Part shown: in pieces, positions 41,315 to 41,519 of the stretch | How the letters are laid out: every line of letters starts with the position of its first letter | Position numbering within the stretch: the first letter of the stretch is position 1 | NCBI GenBank assembly: GCA_025769875.1 | Contig: JAGFNK010000455.1 | Coordinates: forward strand, 1-41,519 | Length of the DNA: 41,519 nucleotides | DNA from: Russula earlei | Lineage: Eukaryota > Basidiomycota > Agaricomycetes > Russulales > Russulaceae | Direction: 5' to 3' | Notes under the pieces: model-generated | Told to the model about the DNA's origin: nothing | Databases searched by the model: none | Seen by the model: only the letters and a program-made list of their open reading frames with translations | Made by a program: the position numbers and the translations under genes

Positions 41315-41519
41315 TGTGAGCCTGCTGGCCACAGACTTGTACAGGCCCCTTGCGCACCCCGTTCACTTCCCTTTGTCTTTCATCCCACTCACATCCCTCC
41401 TTCCAACTATCGTCATTCCTTTCACCTCACTCTCCTTTCCTCGCGTTCCCACTCTCGACGTCCTCCCCCCGCATTGCCCACTCCATGTCAGCAGACTACG
41501 ACAATGGCTCAATTTGATC

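Larger units (their letters stand above)
38519..41519 (-). repeat. Right arm of giant palindrome, cut by window end
   Basis: Inverted copy of 35479-38485 up to the last base of the window. The mirrored MITE, GGCC repeat and LTR-like blocks are all present in reverse order. Confidence 0.97.

Noticed and set aside
1..41519. CRISPR arrays, bacterial operons, ribosome binding sites or riboswitches
   Set aside because: No regular spacer-repeat pattern, and introns and retrotransposons show eukaryotic DNA.

Overview
The window looks like repeat-rich, non-genic DNA from a filamentous fungus, most likely a basidiomycete (Agaricomycetes). The evidence is short introns of about 44-54 bases with GT...CTAAC/CTAAT...AG signals, chromodomain-carrying Ty3/gypsy elements, Ty1/copia elements, a two-gene PIF/Harbinger element, a FAR1/SWIM-type Mutator-like element, and almost no host genes. 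I cannot name a genus. No rRNA, tRNA or CRISPR array was recognised.

Layout. 1-12408: one degenerate minus-strand Ty3/gypsy chromovirus (gypsy-1) bounded by two copies of the same LTR (the left one cut by the window edge). It is split by nested insertions: solo LTR-C (1810-2350), a PIF/Harbinger transposon (2811-7004) that itself carries solo LTR-A (4933-5898), an AT-rich 1.4-kb fold-back element (7782-9184), and a truncated LTR-A (10880-11573). 12409-14546: relics of a second minus-strand gypsy (gypsy-3; LTR 14080-14546) plus LTR-like sequence. 14547-19599: plus-strand gypsy-2 fragments split by another solo LTR-C (16837-17343) and a 1.9-kb element with perfect 20-bp terminal inverted repeats (17446-19329). 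19600-25205: a nearly full-length Ty1/copia element (copia-1) with 248-bp LTRs, split by solo LTR-B (23262-24089). 25206-29817: a broken LTR-A, then minus-strand copia-2, split by solo LTR-A (26420-27379) and by a solo copia LTR (27782-28029). Copia-2 interrupts an ankyrin-repeat gene, whose 3' part is 29818-30684. 30944-33789: a Mutator-like element with its transposase gene. 34085-34260: a GGCC/AAGCC compositional repeat. 35479-41519: one arm-spacer-arm palindrome with arms of about 3.0 kb and a 33-bp spacer, running off the right window edge.

The strongest structural evidence is exact target-site duplications (TSDs): CAAAG, CTTGG, AAATG, TCTCC, TTTGC and CCAGG around six solo LTRs, and TTA around the Harbinger element. 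They fix insertion boundaries to the base and give a relative order of events. Most element genes are dead, and many of their in-frame stops are TGA where family members have Arg, as expected from C-to-T change at CGA codons. No working host pathway is visible. The items most worth follow-up are the giant palindrome (real or assembly-made), the recombinant copia-1 with unmatched flanks, the copia primer site matching the anticodon region of initiator tRNA, and two unclassified inverted-repeat elements.
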